Shown: positions 1-16,389 of the stretch, one piece after another
Layout: each line of letters starts with the position of its first letter
How positions within the stretch are numbered: the first letter of the stretch is position 1
NCBI GenBank assembly: GCA_013348725.1
Contig: CP054689.1
Coordinates: 856,501 to 920,500, forward strand
Direction: 5' to 3'
DNA: 64,000 nucleotides
Source: Ectothiorhodospiraceae bacterium 2226
GTDB taxonomy: Bacteria > Pseudomonadota > Gammaproteobacteria > GCA-013348725
The notes under the pieces: generated by a model
Seen by the model: the letters and a program-made list of their open reading frames with translations, nothing else
Databases searched by the model: none
Told to the model about the DNA's origin: nothing
Position numbers and translations under genes: made by a program

Positions 1-622
1 CGCCGAGCTCGCGCGCCTGCTCGGGCGTGCCGTTGACGATCAGCGCCGCGCCGTAGCGGCGACACAGGGTCACGGCGGCGCGCGCGCGCCGCTCCCAGTC
101 GCGCGACGCCAGCCCCGGCTGACGATACTGGATGAGCCGCACCCCGGCCTGCAACAGGCGCTCCAGGCGGCGCAGGAACGGACCGTCGCCCTCGGCCGTG
201 CCGGTGATCAGGTACAGCGACGGCAGGCGCACCGCGGTGGTGATGGTAGCGTTGGCCGCCGGGAAGCGGTAGCGCTCCAACTCGGCGGGCGAGACCCACG
301 CCACCGGCTGTCCTTCGCGTCCGTGCGGCACGCCCGAGAAACGTGTCACGCACCAGGCGTCCAGCAGCACCGTGCGGTCGCTATAGGCGTGCAGCACGCG
401 CAGCAGCGGGCGCGCCTGCTCCACGTGGATGCCGACCTCCTCCTCCAGCTCGCGCGCCAGCGCGTCGGCGAAGGACTCGCCATCCTCGACCTTGCCGCCC
501 GGGAACTCCCAATAGCCCGGATAGGGCTTGCCGGGCGGGCGCTGCGCGATCAATACCTCGCCGCGGGCATTGAAAACGGCGCCGGCGGCGACGTGCAGGA
601 GGTCAGGTGCGGTATTCGGCAT
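1..622 (-). CDS. mutT: MutT-type Nudix hydrolase fused to a TMP-synthase-like domain (3' end outside window)
   Basis: The visible 207 residues begin with a Nudix domain. The Nudix box lies at about residues 42-65 ([20 protein letters not shown] then EVGI, fitting GX5EX7REUXEEXGU). From about residue 130 a second domain begins (LYLITG, then [11 protein letters not shown]), resembling the thiamine-phosphate-synthase-like C-terminal half found in many gammaproteobacterial MutT proteins. The family removes 8-oxo-dGTP from the nucleotide pool. The start ATG overlaps the end of argJ by 20 bp. The position downstream of secA is also common for mutT. The C-terminus lies beyond the left edge, so the length of the second domain cannot be judged. 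Confidence 0.88.
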   Translation of the reverse strand, partial: MPNTAPDLLHVAAGAVFNARGEVLIAQRPPGKPYPGYWEFPGGKVEDGESFADALARELEEEVGIHVEQARPLLRVLHAYSDRTVLLDAWCVTRFSGVPHGREGQPVAWVSPAELERYRFPAANATITTAVRLPSLYLITGTAEGDGPFLRRLERLLQAGVRLIQYRQPGLASRDWERRARAAVTLCRRYGAALIVNGTPEQARELG

Positions 623-1829
623 TGATACGGACGTAATCGTAGGAGAAGTCGCAGGTCCAGACGGTGGCGCGGGCGGCGCCGCGGGCGAGATTCACGCGCA
701 CGGTGATGTCCTCGCGCGCCATCACGCGCGCGCCGTCGCGCTCCTGGTAGTCGGCCGCCCGTCCGCCCTGGCGCACGATGCACACCTCGTCGAGGTGGAT
801 GGTGACCGCATCGAGGTCGAGCTCGGCGACCCCGGCGCGGCCGACGCAGGCCAGGATGCGCCCCCAGTTCGGGTCGCTGGCGAAGAACGCGGTCTTCACC
901 AGCGGCGAGTGGGCGATGGTGTAGGCCACTGCCAGGCACTCCGCCTCGTCGCGTCCGCCCTCCACGGCGACGCTGATGAACTTGGTGGCGCCCTCGCCGT
1001 CGCGCACGATGCTCTGCGCAAGATCGACACAGACCTCGGTAATCGCGCGCTGTAGGAGGTCGAGGCGCGCATCGTCGGGGGCGACGATAGGCGCGCCGCC
1101 GGCCTGTCCGGTGGCAAGCAGCACGCAGGCGTCGTTGGTGGAGGTGTCGCCGTCCACGGTGATGCGATTGAACGAGGCGTTCACCGCGCGCGCGAGGCAG
1201 CCCTGCAGCAGCGCAGGGGCGACGGGCGCATCGGTGGCGATGAAGGCGAGCATGGTCGCCATGTCCGGGCGAATCATGCCGGCGCCCTTGGCGATGCCGG
1301 TGACGGTCACGGTGCGCCCGTCCAGGTCCAGGGTGCGCGAGGCGCCCTTGGGCAGCGTGTCGGTGGTCATGATGCCGCTCGCCGCTTCGACCCAGCCGTC
1401 GGGGCGCAGTGCCCCGAGGGCCTGCGGCAGGGCCGCCACCAAACGATCGGTCGGCAGCGGCTCGCCGATCACGCCGGTGGAGAACGGCAGCACCGCTTCG
1501 GCCGACACCTCGGCCAAGCCCGCCAGGGCCTCGCAGCACCGGCGCGCGGCGGCGAGTCCGGGCGCGCCGGTGCCGGCATTGGCGTTGCCGGTGTTGACGA
1601 GCAGGTAGCGCGGCGCGGCTGCGCCGAGGTGCTCCCGCGCCACCACCACCGGGGCCGCGCAGAAGGCGTTACGGGTGAACACGGCGGCGCAGGCGCTGCC
1701 CTCCTCCACCTCGAGCACCACCAGATCGCGCCGCCCGGAGCCGGCCTGCTTGATGCCCGCGGAGGCCGTGCCTAAGCGTACGCCCGCCACCGGCGCCAGC
1801 GCCGGCAAAGGCCCCAAACCCACCGCCAT
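603..1829 (-). CDS. argJ: ArgJ bifunctional glutamate N-acetyltransferase / amino-acid acetyltransferase
   Basis: 408 aa, normal for the family. ArgJ moves the acetyl group from N-acetylornithine to glutamate (cyclic arginine pathway) and may also acetylate glutamate with acetyl-CoA. The proenzyme self-cleaves before a threonine, and the cleavage motif is visible ([14 protein letters not shown]; the nucleophile is the T of ATML). The start at MAVGLGPL was chosen because AAGGAG precedes this ATG by 7 nt; an upstream extension of the frame to 1991 has no such support. It lies 115 bp downstream of secA. Confidence 0.93.
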   Translation of the reverse strand: MAVGLGPLPALAPVAGVRLGTASAGIKQAGSGRRDLVVLEVEEGSACAAVFTRNAFCAAPVVVAREHLGAAAPRYLLVNTGNANAGTGAPGLAAARRCCEALAGLAEVSAEAVLPFSTGVIGEPLPTDRLVAALPQALGALRPDGWVEAASGIMTTDTLPKGASRTLDLDGRTVTVTGIAKGAGMIRPDMATMLAFIATDAPVAPALLQGCLARAVNASFNRITVDGDTSTNDACVLLATGQAGGAPIVAPDDARLDLLQRAITEVCVDLAQSIVRDGEGATKFISVAVEGGRDEAECLAVAYTIAHSPLVKTAFFASDPNWGRILACVGRAGVAELDLDAVTIHLDEVCIVRQGGRAADYQERDGARVMAREDITVRVNLARGAARATVWTCDFSYDYVRINAEYRT

Positions 1830-1944
1830 GCCTGTTCTCCTTCTTAGCGGCCTGCAACCAAGAGGGGCGCGGAGGCCACGCGCCGTACCGCCCGACGTGA
1901 CCTTCGTGCCCCTCGGTGGAGGATGTATTGAACGGCGCCGCGCG

Positions 1945-4647
<2,703 letters not shown>

Positions 4648-5000
4648 TCTCCATCCGAATTCCGGGCGCTAGAGCGGATGCGGCGGGCGCGCGTACGCCG
4701 CCTGCCGTGCTGCGCCGTGAAGGGGCGAACCCCTAAAGGGATACGATGATAGCGCAATGTGGGCCCCAAGTGGACCGCCGCCACCGGCGGCGCGGCTTGG
4801 GACAGCGAGAAGCGGGAATGGCGAGGTATGAAGCAGAGGGGCCTTGGCCTGTCCGGGTCATCATGCCGCGACGGCGGCGGCGCACCCGTTCTTATCTCCG
4901 ATCCCTAAGGCGCGTAGTCTCGTGACTATGCCCAGGATCGACAGCCTGGATTGCATCGGCCGCGCGCCACCCGCGGCGCAGATGCAGGGCGGGCAGGCTT
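4648..5000. other. Intergenic region upstream of secA
   Basis: 353 bp without a convincing gene. It should hold the secA promoter or leader and the end of the M23 transcript. Visible structure: a small GGGG-CGAA-CCCC hairpin near 4720-4735 and a GC-rich hairpin around 4776-4792 (CGCCGCC/GGCGGCG, loop ACC), neither followed by a T-run. In other bacteria secA is controlled by secM upstream; no SecM-like arrest peptide was recognised here. Confidence 0.5.
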
Positions 5001-5927
5001 CTAGCGCGAGGCCCGCACGTACTGGATGGGGTTCACCACTTTGCCGTCGCGCAGCACCTCGAGGTGGACGTGCGGCCCGGTGGAGCGGCCGGTCGAGCCC
5101 AAGAGGGCAATTACCTGCCCGCGCTTCACGGTCTCACCCACCTCCACCAGGATTTCCTTGTGGTGCGCATAGCGGGTCACGTAGCCGTTGCCGTGATTGA
5201 TCTCCACCAGCTTGCCATAGCCGCCGCGGCGGCCGGCGAAGGTCACCACGCCCGAGCCCAACGCGACCACGTCGGAGCCCTCCTTGCCGGCGAAGTCCAC
5301 GCCGTTGTGGTAGACGCGCCGCCCGGAGAAGGGATCGGTACGTGTGCCGTAGCTCGAGGACATCCACCCGCTGGTGATCGGGCGCCCCGCCGGCAGCACC
5401 TCGGCCATCAGGTTGCGGTTCATGATCAGGTTCTCGAGCACGCCGAGTTGGACACTGCGGTCTTCGATCTGCAGCGCCAGGTCATCGAGCATCTTCATGA
5501 AATCATGCGGAGGGATTGCTTCGGCGATGGTGCTTTCGGGGCCGCCGATGCCCGGCGGATTCTCGAAATCGAACTCACCGCCGTCGAGTTGCGCCGCCTG
5601 GGTCAAATGATGCCCGAGCGCGTCCAGGCGAATGACGTGGGCCTGCATCTGTCCGAGCCGGCGGGCCAGGGCGTTGACGTTCTCCTGCGCGACGCGCCGA
5701 ACCTCTTCGACTTGCGCGCGCTGCTCGGCCAGTTCGGCATGCAGCGCGGCGGCGACTTGCTCGGGGCTTAGCTCGGCCCGGTTGGCACCCCAGTGGTACC
5801 CCGCATACAGGGCCAACAGCGGCATAAGGCCGAAGATCGCCAGCGCGAGCGCGGCAGCGGTGAATCCGTTCAGTGTGAGGCGATTCGCAGCATCCATGCG
5901 ATTTTTTCTTAGTAGAATGACGTCCAT
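5001..5927 (-). CDS. Membrane-anchored M23 (LytM) metallopeptidase
   Basis: 308 aa. One N-terminal membrane segment (ALALAIFGLMPLLALYAGYH, about residues 25-45) is followed by a coiled-coil-prone stretch rich in Glu, Gln and Ala and then a C-terminal LytM domain. The zinc ligands are present: HNGVDF (H-x3-D) and GPHVHLEV (H-x-H). Such enzymes cut peptide cross-links in peptidoglycan or activate amidases. This gene directly upstream of secA is a conserved gammaproteobacterial arrangement. The ATG at 5927 has AGGA 8 nt upstream; an internal ATG at 5897 is the alternative. It is transcribed divergently from dciA. Confidence 0.9.
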   Translation of the reverse strand: MDVILLRKNRMDAANRLTLNGFTAAALALAIFGLMPLLALYAGYHWGANRAELSPEQVAAALHAELAEQRAQVEEVRRVAQENVNALARRLGQMQAHVIRLDALGHHLTQAAQLDGGEFDFENPPGIGGPESTIAEAIPPHDFMKMLDDLALQIEDRSVQLGVLENLIMNRNLMAEVLPAGRPITSGWMSSSYGTRTDPFSGRRVYHNGVDFAGKEGSDVVALGSGVVTFAGRRGGYGKLVEINHGNGYVTRYAHHKEILVEVGETVKRGQVIALLGSTGRSTGPHVHLEVLRDGKVVNPIQYVRASR

Positions 5928-6010
5928 CAATAACGTCCTTTAGTGTTATAGACGACTCATCGGCCTCGTGCCGGGTTAATTGAGCCGTATCGCATTCTGG
6001 AGGCTTGTCC

Positions 6011-6445
6011 TTGGGTCGTTCCCCTAAGCCTGTCGGTCGCTGGCTGGGTCAGCTTGAACCCCGCGCCCGAGCGTTACTGCTGGAAAGTCGTCGCCTGGCG
6101 GCGATCCAGGCCGCTATCGCCGGCCCCCTCGGTCCGGCGGCGGCGCACTGCCGCGTGGGCTGCGTGCGCGACGGCACGTTGATCCTGTACACCGACTCCC
6201 CGGCCTGGGCGGCACGCCTGCGCTACTGTGCGCCGGCGGTGCTCGCGCGGCTGCACACGGGGGGCGAGCCTACCGTCGCCCAGGTCCGCGTGAAAGTGCG
6301 CCCCGCGGCTACCGAGACGCCGACCCAGCGCGCGACCCTGTCGGAGCGCGCGGCACAAATACTGCTCGATGCCTCGAACGGCCTGCCGCCTGCGCTGGGC
6401 GACGCCTTGCGCCGCCTGGCGCGGCGCGCCCCCCGCTCGCGCTGA
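6011..6445 (+). CDS. dciA: DciA-like (DUF721) replicative-helicase loader
   Basis: 144 aa. The central part matches the DUF721/DciA fold (LRVGCVRDGTL-type strand, then DSPAWAARLRYCAPAVLARL). DciA is the ancestral loader of the DnaB helicase in bacteria that lack DnaC. The start is TTG at 6011: GGAGG at 5999-6003 sits 7 nt before it, whereas the in-frame TTG at 6005 would be only 1 nt from the Shine-Dalgarno. It is convergent with lpxC (21 bp between stops) and divergent from the M23 gene, the usual lpxC-dciA-M23-secA order. Confidence 0.82.
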   Translation: MGRSPKPVGRWLGQLEPRARALLLESRRLAAIQAAIAGPLGPAAAHCRVGCVRDGTLILYTDSPAWAARLRYCAPAVLARLHTGGEPTVAQVRVKVRPAATETPTQRATLSERAAQILLDASNGLPPALGDALRRLARRAPRSR

Positions 6446-6466
6446 GGGCCCGGAGGCCGCGCGGCT

Positions 6467-7375
6467 TCAGGCCGGCACGGGCCGGATGAAGGAGACTGGC
6501 GCGGTGGCCTCGTCCTCGAAGGTCACCAACTCCCACGCATCCTCCTGCGCCAGCAGTGTGCGCAGCAGGCGGTTGTTCAGGGCGTGACCCGACTTACTAC
6601 CGCTGAAGGCGCCGATCAAGCTGTAGCCCAGCAGGTACAAGTCGCCGATGGCGTCCAGAATCTTGTGCTTGACGAACTCGTCCTCGTAGCGGAGGCCGTC
6701 TTCGTTAAGGATACGGAAGTCATCCACCACCACCGCATTGTCGAGGCTGCCGCCGAGGGCGAGGTTGTTGGCGCGCAACACCTCGATCTGGCTCATGAAG
6801 CCGAATGTGCGGGCGCGCGCGATCTCGCGCACGAAAGAGGTGGCGGAGAAGTCGATCTCGGCGGTCTGGCGACGACCCTCGAACGCCGGATGCTTGAAAT
6901 CGATGTTGAAGGAGACCTTGAACCCGTCGAAGGGCTCGAAGCGCACCCAGCGATCACCGTCCTCGACGACCACGGGCGCCTTGATGCGCAGGAACTTCTT
7001 GGCCACCGGCTGCTCTTCGATGCCGGCGGACTGAATCAGGAACACAAACGGACCCGCGCTGCCGTCCATAATGGGGACTTCGGCCGCGCTGAGGTCGACG
7101 TAAGCGTTGTCGATGCCGAGACCGGCCATGGCGGAGAGCAGGTGCTCCACGGTGGACACGCGCACGTCACCCTTCACCAGGGTGGTCGACAAGGTGGTCT
7201 CACCGACGTTCTCTGGCTTGGCCGGGATCTCCACGGGCTCGGGCAGATCCACCCGACGGAAGATGATGCCCGTGTTGGGCGGTGCGGGGCGCAACGTCAG
7301 ATACACCTTGTCGCCGGTGTGCAAACCGACCCCGGTGGCCCTGATAACGTTCTTGAGGGTGCGTTGGCAAATCAT
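6467..7375 (-). CDS. lpxC: LpxC UDP-3-O-acyl-N-acetylglucosamine deacetylase
   Basis: 302 aa, full length. This zinc enzyme carries out the committed step of lipid A synthesis. Family signatures are present: [17 protein letters not shown] (zinc His near residue 78), [26 protein letters not shown] (His and Asp ligands) and GHALNN. It follows ftsZ with a 197-bp gap, the normal end of the dcw region. No strong Shine-Dalgarno precedes the ATG, only an AAAGAAAAGA stretch. Confidence 0.97.
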   Translation of the reverse strand: MICQRTLKNVIRATGVGLHTGDKVYLTLRPAPPNTGIIFRRVDLPEPVEIPAKPENVGETTLSTTLVKGDVRVSTVEHLLSAMAGLGIDNAYVDLSAAEVPIMDGSAGPFVFLIQSAGIEEQPVAKKFLRIKAPVVVEDGDRWVRFEPFDGFKVSFNIDFKHPAFEGRRQTAEIDFSATSFVREIARARTFGFMSQIEVLRANNLALGGSLDNAVVVDDFRILNEDGLRYEDEFVKHKILDAIGDLYLLGYSLIGAFSGSKSGHALNNRLLRTLLAQEDAWELVTFEDEATAPVSFIRPVPA

Positions 7376-7479
7376 TCTTTTCTTTGGTCCACTCGCTATG
7401 CACGGCCCGCCGGCCTGCTCACCGGCGATGTTATCACCAGCAGGCGGCGCTGCCTAGTCGACCGCCCAGCGGCACGCGT

Positions 7480-7506
7480 GCGCTGGGCCACACTTCGGCC
7501 CAGCGC
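7480..7506. terminator. Strong hairpin between ftsZ and lpxC
   Basis: Perfect 10-bp inverted repeat GCGCTGGGCC / GGCCCAGCGC with a 7-nt loop, in the 197-bp ftsZ-lpxC gap. No T-run follows on either strand, so it may be an attenuating or processing structure rather than a full intrinsic terminator. Confidence 0.45.
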
Positions 7507-7572
7507 TCCCGCGCGGCATACCACGTCCCTGCGTTACCCGAGCGGCGGGCGCCTTGCGATGGCGCCCGACCC

Positions 7573-8709
7573 TCAGTCTGCCTGACGGCGCAGGAACGCC
7601 GGAATGTCCAGATAGTCCATTCCGCCTTCTGCCGCCGACGCGTGGCGGTCGTTGGCCTGCTTACGCATCACCGCCGGACGATCCAACTTATTGTAATCGA
7701 CCTCGCCGCTCGCGTTCTTCACCACCAGCTTCGGCTTGTCGACGCTCTGCGCCGGGGCGCCCAGCCCGGTGGCCACCACCGTCACACGCAACTCGCCGCT
7801 CATCTCGGGATCGATCACCGTGCCGACCACCACGTTGGCGTTATCGGAAGCGAAGCCTTTGACGGTGTTGCCCACCTCTTCGAACTCGCCGATCGACATG
7901 TCCAGGCCCGCGGTGACGTTGACCAGGATGCCGCGTGCGCCGGTGAGATTGACGTCCTCCAGCAGCGGACTGGCGATGGCGGCCTCGGCGGCCTGCCGCG
8001 CACGATCCTCGCCTACCGCGCAGCCGGTGCCCATCATGGCCATGCCCATCTCGGACATCACGGTGCGCACGTCGGCGAAGTCGACGTTGATCAGACCCGG
8101 GCGGGTGATCAACTCGGCGATGCCCTGCACCGCGCCGTTCAGCACGTTGTTGGCCTCCTTGAAGGCGTCCAGCAGCGTGGCGCCCTTGCCGAGCACGGTC
8201 AGCAGCTTCTCGTTGGGAATGGTGATCAACGAGTCGACGTGCTGCTTCAACTCGGCCATGCCCGCCATGGCGGTGTCCATGCGCTTCTTACCCTCGAAGG
8301 GGAAGGGCTTGGTGACCACCGCAACCGTCAGGATGCCCATCTCCTTGGCGATCTGCGCCACCACCGGCGCGGCGCCGGTGCCGGTGCCGCCGCCCATGCC
8401 GGCCGTGATGAACACCATGTCCGCCCCCTGCAGGGTCTCCGCGATGCACTCGCGGTCCTCCAGCGCGGCCTGCCGGCCGAGTTCCGGATCGGTACCGGCC
8501 CCGAGACCCTTGGTGATGGTCGTGCCCAATTGCAACACGGTGCGGGCGGTGCAGTTGCGCAGCGCCTGGGCATCGGTGTTGGCGCAGATGAAATCCACCC
8601 CCTCGATGTCCTGCTCCACCATGTACTGCACGGCGTTGCCGCCGCCCCCGCCGACGCCGATCACCTTGATGACGGCTGTCTGGCTATAGGAGTCCATTAG
8701 TTCGAACAT
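7573..8709 (-). CDS. ftsZ: FtsZ cell-division tubulin homologue
   Basis: 378 aa. FtsZ polymerises with GTP into the Z ring that organises septation. Nucleotide-binding signatures are present: VGGGGGNAV near residue 20 and the tubulin loop [10 protein letters not shown]. The C-terminal conserved peptide [14 protein letters not shown], the docking tail for FtsA and ZipA, is intact after a short linker. GGAGG lies 6 nt before the ATG. It follows ftsA after 135 bp that contain a tiny ORF and a hairpin. Confidence 0.98.
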   Translation of the reverse strand: MFELMDSYSQTAVIKVIGVGGGGGNAVQYMVEQDIEGVDFICANTDAQALRNCTARTVLQLGTTITKGLGAGTDPELGRQAALEDRECIAETLQGADMVFITAGMGGGTGTGAAPVVAQIAKEMGILTVAVVTKPFPFEGKKRMDTAMAGMAELKQHVDSLITIPNEKLLTVLGKGATLLDAFKEANNVLNGAVQGIAELITRPGLINVDFADVRTVMSEMGMAMMGTGCAVGEDRARQAAEAAIASPLLEDVNLTGARGILVNVTAGLDMSIGEFEEVGNTVKGFASDNANVVVGTVIDPEMSGELRVTVVATGLGAPAQSVDKPKLVVKNASGEVDYNKLDRPAVMRKQANDRHASAAEGGMDYLDIPAFLRRQAD

Positions 8710-8765
8710 TGTGTGCCTCCTCGTGATGCCTTTTATGTGATTAGCTCTTGATTTTGCGGATCAAT

Positions 8766-8834
8766 TCAGCCGCGACCGAACCGCCCGCACCGTGCACCGG
8801 ACGCACCCGGTGCCGACTGCCTCTTGTTAGCCAT
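8766..8834 (-). CDS. Possible 22-residue leader-like ORF between ftsA and ftsZ
   Basis: A short frame beginning MANKRQSAPG starts at an ATG with AAGGAGG 4-5 nt upstream; that Shine-Dalgarno overlaps the ftsA stop (TGAAGGAGG). It ends at a TGA at 8766. In the +1 frame, translation continues to a TAA at 8741 and ends in [12 protein letters not shown], which reads more like a protein tail. A hairpin (8794-8813, GCACCGG/CCGGTGC) lies inside. It may be a leader peptide, a remnant, or a small gene split by a frameshift. No function is recognised. Confidence 0.3.
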   Translation of the reverse strand: MANKRQSAPGASGARCGRFGRG

Positions 8835-8844
8835 CGCGCCTCCT

Positions 8845-10063
8845 TCAGAAGTTGCCCTGGAACCAGCCCTTCATGCGGTGCCAGACCCCCTGGCCGCGCA
8901 GCATGTCGCTGCCGCGCGGTCGGCGCTGGCTGTTGTGGGCGATGAGCAACAGCCCCACGCCCGTGCTGTAGATCGGGTTGCGCACCACGTCGGTCAGCCC
9001 CGCCACGTCCTGGGGCAGCCCGAGGCGCACCGGCATGTGGAAGATCTCCTCGGCGAGCTCCGGCACGCCCTCCATCTTGGCGCTGCCGCCGGTCAATACG
9101 ACGCCGGCGGCGCACAGGTCCTCGTAGCCGCAGCGGCGCAGCTCGGCCTGGATCAGCGTGAACAGCTCCTCGTAGCGCGGCTCCACCACCTCGGCCAGGG
9201 TCTGGCGCTTGAGCCGGCGCGCGGGCCGGTCGCCGACGCTCGGCACCTCGATGGTCTCCTCGGGGCTGGCGAGCTGGGTGAGCGCGCAGGCGTACTTGAC
9301 CTTGATCTCCTCGGCACATTGGGTGGGCGTGCGCAAGGCCACCGCGATGTCGTTGGTGACCTGGTCGCCGGCGATGGGGATGACGGCGGTGTGGCGGATC
9401 GAGCCCTCGGTGTACACCGCGATGTCGGTGGTACCGCCGCCGATGTCGACCAGACACACGCCGAGCTCCTTCTCGTCGTCGGTCAGCACGGCGTGCGAGG
9501 AGGCGAGCTGCTCGAGCACGATGTCGTCCACCTCCAGGCCGCAGCGGCGCACGCACTTGACGATGTTCTGGGCCGCGCTCACCGCGCCGGTGACGATGTG
9601 CACCTTGGCCTCGAGGCGCACGCCCGACATACCGACCGGTTCCCGAATCCCTTCCTGGGTGTCGATCACGAATTCCTGCGGCAGGATGTGGAGGATCTTC
9701 TGGTCGGCCGGGATGGCCACCGCGCGCGCCGCGTCGATTACCCGCTCCACGTCGCTGCCGGTCACCTCCTTGTCGCGGATCGCCACGATGCCGTGCGAAT
9801 TGAGGCTGCGCACATGGCTGCCGGCGATGCCGGCGTATACGGAGTGGATCTGGCAGCCGGCCATCAGTTCGGCCTCCTCCACGGCGCGCTGGATGGACTG
9901 GACGGTGGACTCGATGTTGACCACCACACCCTTCTTCATGCCGCGCGAGGGATGCGACCCGATTCCGATGATCTCGACACCGTCGTGGGCCATCTCGCCC
10001 ACGATCGCCACCACTTTCGAGGTGCCGATATCGAGCCCGACGATCAGGTTCTTCTCGGATTTT

Positions 10064-10071
<8 letters not shown>
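8845..10071 (-). CDS. ftsA: FtsA cell-division actin-like protein
   Basis: 408 aa. FtsA tethers FtsZ to the inner membrane and recruits later division proteins. Actin-fold ATP motifs are present (VGLDIGTSKVVAIVGE, VDIGGGTTDIAVY, VLTGGSAKMEG). The C-terminal amphipathic membrane-targeting helix is visible (WHRMKGWFQGNF). The start is GTG at 10071 (VSKKSEKNLIVGLD), preceded by GGGAGGAG at 6 nt and overlapping the end of ftsQ by 8 bp; longer frame extensions lack a ribosome site. Confidence 0.97.
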
Positions 10072-12675
<2,604 letters not shown>

Positions 12676-12679
<4 letters not shown>

Positions 12680-14118
12680 GGCGCACCTCCGGTGAGCTTG
12701 CCGGGCAACTGCGCGGCGATGGCGCCGATGTCACCCGCCCCGAGCGTGAGCAGCACGTCGCCCTCGCGCAGCACGCCGAGCAGGGTCTGCGGCAGGTCGC
12801 CCGCCCGTGGCACGAACACCGGATCCACCTTGCCGCGCGCCCGGATGGCGCGCGCCAGTGTGCGCCCGTCGGCGACCGGAATGGGCGCCTCGCCCGCGGC
12901 GTAGACGTCCACCAGCAACAGCACGTCGGGGGTGGACAGCACCGCCGTGAAGTCCTCGAACAGATCGCGGGTGCGGGTGTAGCGGTGCGGCTGGAAGGCC
13001 AAGACCAGGCGCCGATCGGGCCAGCCGGCGCGCACCGCCGCGAGGGTCGCGGCGATTTCGGTGGGGTGGTGACCGTAGTCGTCGACGTACAGCACGCGCC
13101 CCGCGGGCGTGTCCAGTTCGCCGTACACCTGAAAACGGCGCCCAATGCCCTGGAAACCGGCGAGCGCGCGCTGCACATCGGCATCGGCCACGCCAAGCTC
13201 GTGCGCCACGGCGATGGAGGCGAGCGCGTTCAGCACGTTGTGCCGCCCCGGCAGGTTGAGCGCGATGTCGAGCGCGGCCGAGCCGTCGCTGCGCCGCGCG
13301 CGGAAGTAGGTGCGCGCGCCCTCCTGGCGCACGTCCTCGGCGAGCCAGTCCGCCTCGCCGTTGAAACCGTAGGTCAGCACCGGGCGCGAGACCTCGGGGA
13401 TCATGGCGCGCACCACGGCGTTGTCGGTACACAGCACCGCCAAGCCGTAGAACGGCAGGTGGTGCAGGAACTCGACAAAGGTCTGGCGCAGGCGCCCGAA
13501 GTCGCCGCCGTAGGTCGCCATGTGGTCGGCGTCGATGTTGGTGACCACCGCGGTCATGGGCTGCAGATAGAGGAATGAGGCGTCGCTCTCGTCCGCCTCG
13601 GCGACCAGGTAACGGCTCGCGCCCAGGCGCGCATGGGTGCCGGCGCTGATCAGGCGTCCGCCGATCACGAAGGTCGGGTCCAGGCCCCCTTCGGCCAGCA
13701 CGCTGGCGATCAGGCTGGTGGTGGTGGTCTTGCCGTGGGTGCCCGCTACCGCGATGCCGTGGCGAAAGCGCATCAGCTCGGCCAGCATCTCGGCGCGCGG
13801 CACCACGGGGATGCGCTGCTCGCGCGCGGCGACCACTTCGGGGTTGTCCGCCCCCACCGCGCTCGAGATCACCACCGCGTCGGCCTCGGCCACGTGCGCG
13901 GCGTCGTGACCGCGCACCACCCGCGCGCCGAGCGACTGCAGGCGGCGGGTGACGGCGTTCTCGCCCAGATCGGAACCGGACACGGCGTAGCCGAGGTTGA
14001 GCAGCACCTCGGCGATGCCGCCCATCCCCGCGCCGCCGATACCGACCAGATGAATACGGCGCACGCGCCCCATGCCGGGGGTCGCATCGTGCACCATGGC
14101 GCCGTGGACTTCAGGCAT
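12676..14118 (-). CDS. murC: MurC UDP-N-acetylmuramate--L-alanine ligase
   Basis: 480 aa. It adds the first amino acid, L-alanine, to UDP-MurNAc. N-terminal Rossmann motif [20 protein letters not shown]-binding [13 protein letters not shown] and a C-terminal ligase domain with [10 protein letters not shown] are present. The start [11 protein letters not shown] was chosen because GGAGGTG precedes this ATG and it overlaps the murG stop by 8 bp. A longer upstream frame lies wholly within murG. Confidence 0.96.
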
Positions 14119-15220
14119 GCGCCACCTCCAAGCAATGTTGAACGACGCGCGCGGTGGCATCCGGCAGGGCGCGCGCACGCGCCGCCTCGGCCATCGCGAG
14201 CAGGCGGGTGCGCCCTGCCTCGCCGGCGTACTCGCGCAGCAGCGCGGCCACGCGCTCGCCGTCCAGCGCGTCCTGTGGAATCAGCACCCCGGCGCCCTGC
14301 GCCACCAGATAGGCGGCATTGCGGGTCTGGTGGTCGTCCACTGCGTGGGGATACGGCACCAGCGCGCTCGCGACCCCCGCCGCCGCCAGTTCGGCGACGG
14401 TGAGCGCGCCCGCCCGGCACAACACGAGGTCGGCCCAGCCGTAGGCGGCGGCCATGTCGTCGATGAAGGGCGCCAGGGTGAGGCCCGCGGTGGGGGCGGC
14501 CTGCTCGCCCACGGTCAGCGCGTGCGCGGCGTAGGCGCGCTGCGCGTCGGCCAGGTTGGCGGCACCGGCCTGATGCCACACCAGCGGGCGTTCTGCGGCC
14601 GCGAGGCCGGCGAGCGCGCCGGCTACCGCCTCGTTCAAGGCCCGCGCGCCGAGGCTGCCGCCCAACACCAGCAGGCGCAGCGGTCCGCGGCGCGCCCCGT
14701 AGCGCTGCGCCGGCGCGGGCAGCGCGGCGATATCCGCGCGGACCGGATTGCCGGTGTGGACCGCCCCCACGCGCGCCGCGAAGCTGCCCGGGAAACCTTC
14801 CAGCACGCGCGCGGCGTGACGCGCCAACAGGCCGTTGGTCATGCCGGTCACGGCGTTTTGCTCATGAATCACCAGCGGGCGGCGCAGCATCCGCGCCGCA
14901 AGCCCGCCCGGGCCGGCCGCGAAGCCGCCCATGCCGAGCACCACCGCCGGGCGCACGCGCCGCATGATGTTCAAGGCTTGCGCCACCGCGACGGAGATCC
15001 GCCAGGGGGCCAGCGCCCAGCCGAGCAGCCCGTTGCCGCGCAGACCGCGCACGCTGATCGCGTGCAGCGGAAAACCGGCCGCGGGCACCAGCGTCCCCTC
15101 CATGCGGGTTTCGGTGCCCATCCACTCCACCTCGTCGCCGCGCGCGCGCAACGCCTCGGCCACCGCCAAGGCGGGAAACACGTGCCCGCCGGTGCCGCCG
15201 GCCATGATGAGCACCTTCAT
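14111..15220 (-). CDS. murG: MurG lipid II synthase (GlcNAc transferase)
   Basis: 369 aa peripheral GT-B glycosyltransferase on the inner face of the membrane. It transfers GlcNAc to lipid I to make lipid II. The glycine-rich N-terminal loop [16 protein letters not shown], the mid motif [14 protein letters not shown] and the donor-site motif [23 protein letters not shown]-like region are present. The ATG overlaps the ftsW stop as ATGA. Confidence 0.96.
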   Translation of the reverse strand: MKVLIMAGGTGGHVFPALAVAEALRARGDEVEWMGTETRMEGTLVPAAGFPLHAISVRGLRGNGLLGWALAPWRISVAVAQALNIMRRVRPAVVLGMGGFAAGPGGLAARMLRRPLVIHEQNAVTGMTNGLLARHAARVLEGFPGSFAARVGAVHTGNPVRADIAALPAPAQRYGARRGPLRLLVLGGSLGARALNEAVAGALAGLAAAERPLVWHQAGAANLADAQRAYAAHALTVGEQAAPTAGLTLAPFIDDMAAAYGWADLVLCRAGALTVAELAAAGVASALVPYPHAVDDHQTRNAAYLVAQGAGVLIPQDALDGERVAALLREYAGEAGRTRLLAMAEAARARALPDATARVVQHCLEVAHA

Positions 15221-16389
15221 GCGCGGGTCTCCTCGCCATGGCGCGCCTCGTACTCCACGCGCAGCAACAACGCGAGGGCGACCAGCGTGACCACCATGCT
15301 GGAGCCGCCATAGCTCATCAGCGGCAGCGTGAGGCCCTTGGTGGGCAGCACGCCCATGCTCACGCCGAGGTTGATGAACGCCTGCAGCCCGATCCACAAC
15401 GCCAGCCCGTAGGCGAGGTAAGCGCCGAACGCCATCTGCGCGCGCTCGGCCAAGCGCGCGATGACCAGCGCGCGCCAGATCAGCAGCGCGAACAGCGTCA
15501 CCACCACCAAGCCGCCGATCAGGCCCAGTTCCTCGGCCAGCACCGCGAACAGGAAATCCGTGTGCGCCTCCGGTAGATAAAACAGTTTCTGGATGCCGCT
15601 GCCGAGTCCGACCCCGAACCACTCCCCCCGCCCGAAGGCGATCAGCGCCTGGGTGAGCTGGAAGCCGCTGTTAAAGGGGTCGGCCCAGGGGTCCATGAAG
15701 CTGGTCAGGCGGCCGAGGCGATACGGGGAGGTGATCGCCAGCGCGGCCAGCGCCGCGCCCAGGGCGAGCAGCAGTGCGCCGAAGTGCAGCAGGCGCGCGC
15801 CGGCCAGGAACAGCACCCCCAGCGCGGTCACCAGCATCACCGCCGCGGCGCCGAAGTCGGGCTGCATCAGCAACAGCAGGCTGAGCACCCCGAGCAGCGC
15901 CAAGGGCTTCAGTACCCCGCCCCAAGTGGTGCGCGCCGCCTCGCCATGGCGCACCAGGTAGCCGGCCAGGTAGATCACCGCGAACAGCTTGACCGGCTCG
16001 GAGACCTGCACGTTGAACACGCCGAGGCGCAGCCAGCGCACGCTGCCGTTCACCTCGTGGCCCACGCCCGGGATCAGCACCACCACCAAAAGGCCGAACG
16101 CCGCCACGACCAGCCAGGGCGAGGCCGCCGCCCAGGAGCGCAGCGGCACCCGCAACACGCTGAAGGCCAGCGCCAAGCCGAGCAGCACGTACAGACCCTG
16201 GCGCCAGAAGTAATAGAGAGGATCGGCGGCCTGACGTTCGGCGATGGTGACCGAGGCCGAGGCGACCATTACCAGCCCCAACGCGAGCAGCGCGACGGTC
16301 GCCAGCGGCAGGCGCAGGTCCACCGGCAGCAGCGGCCGGCGCACGGTACCCGGCGGCAGCGGCGTGGCGCCTTGCACCGGCGCCGTCAT
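15217..16389 (-). CDS. ftsW: FtsW SEDS-family septal glycosyltransferase
   Basis: 390 aa polytopic membrane protein with about ten hydrophobic segments. FtsW polymerises lipid II glycan strands at the septum together with FtsI. SEDS signatures are present ([71 protein letters not shown]). The ATG overlaps the murD stop, so coupling with the end of murD is expected. Confidence 0.96.
   Translation of the reverse strand: MTAPVQGATPLPPGTVRRPLLPVDLRLPLATVALLALGLVMVASASVTIAERQAADPLYYFWRQGLYVLLGLALAFSVLRVPLRSWAAASPWLVVAAFGLLVVVLIPGVGHEVNGSVRWLRLGVFNVQVSEPVKLFAVIYLAGYLVRHGEAARTTWGGVLKPLALLGVLSLLLLMQPDFGAAAVMLVTALGVLFLAGARLLHFGALLLALGAALAALAITSPYRLGRLTSFMDPWADPFNSGFQLTQALIAFGRGEWFGVGLGSGIQKLFYLPEAHTDFLFAVLAEELGLIGGLVVVTLFALLIWRALVIARLAERAQMAFGAYLAYGLALWIGLQAFINLGVSMGVLPTKGLTLPLMSYGGSSMVVTLVALALLLRVEYEARHGEETRA

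Noticed and set aside
6005-6010. TTG at 6005 as the dciA start
   Set aside because: It is 1 nt from GGAGG, too close; TTG at 6011 has a 7-nt spacing.
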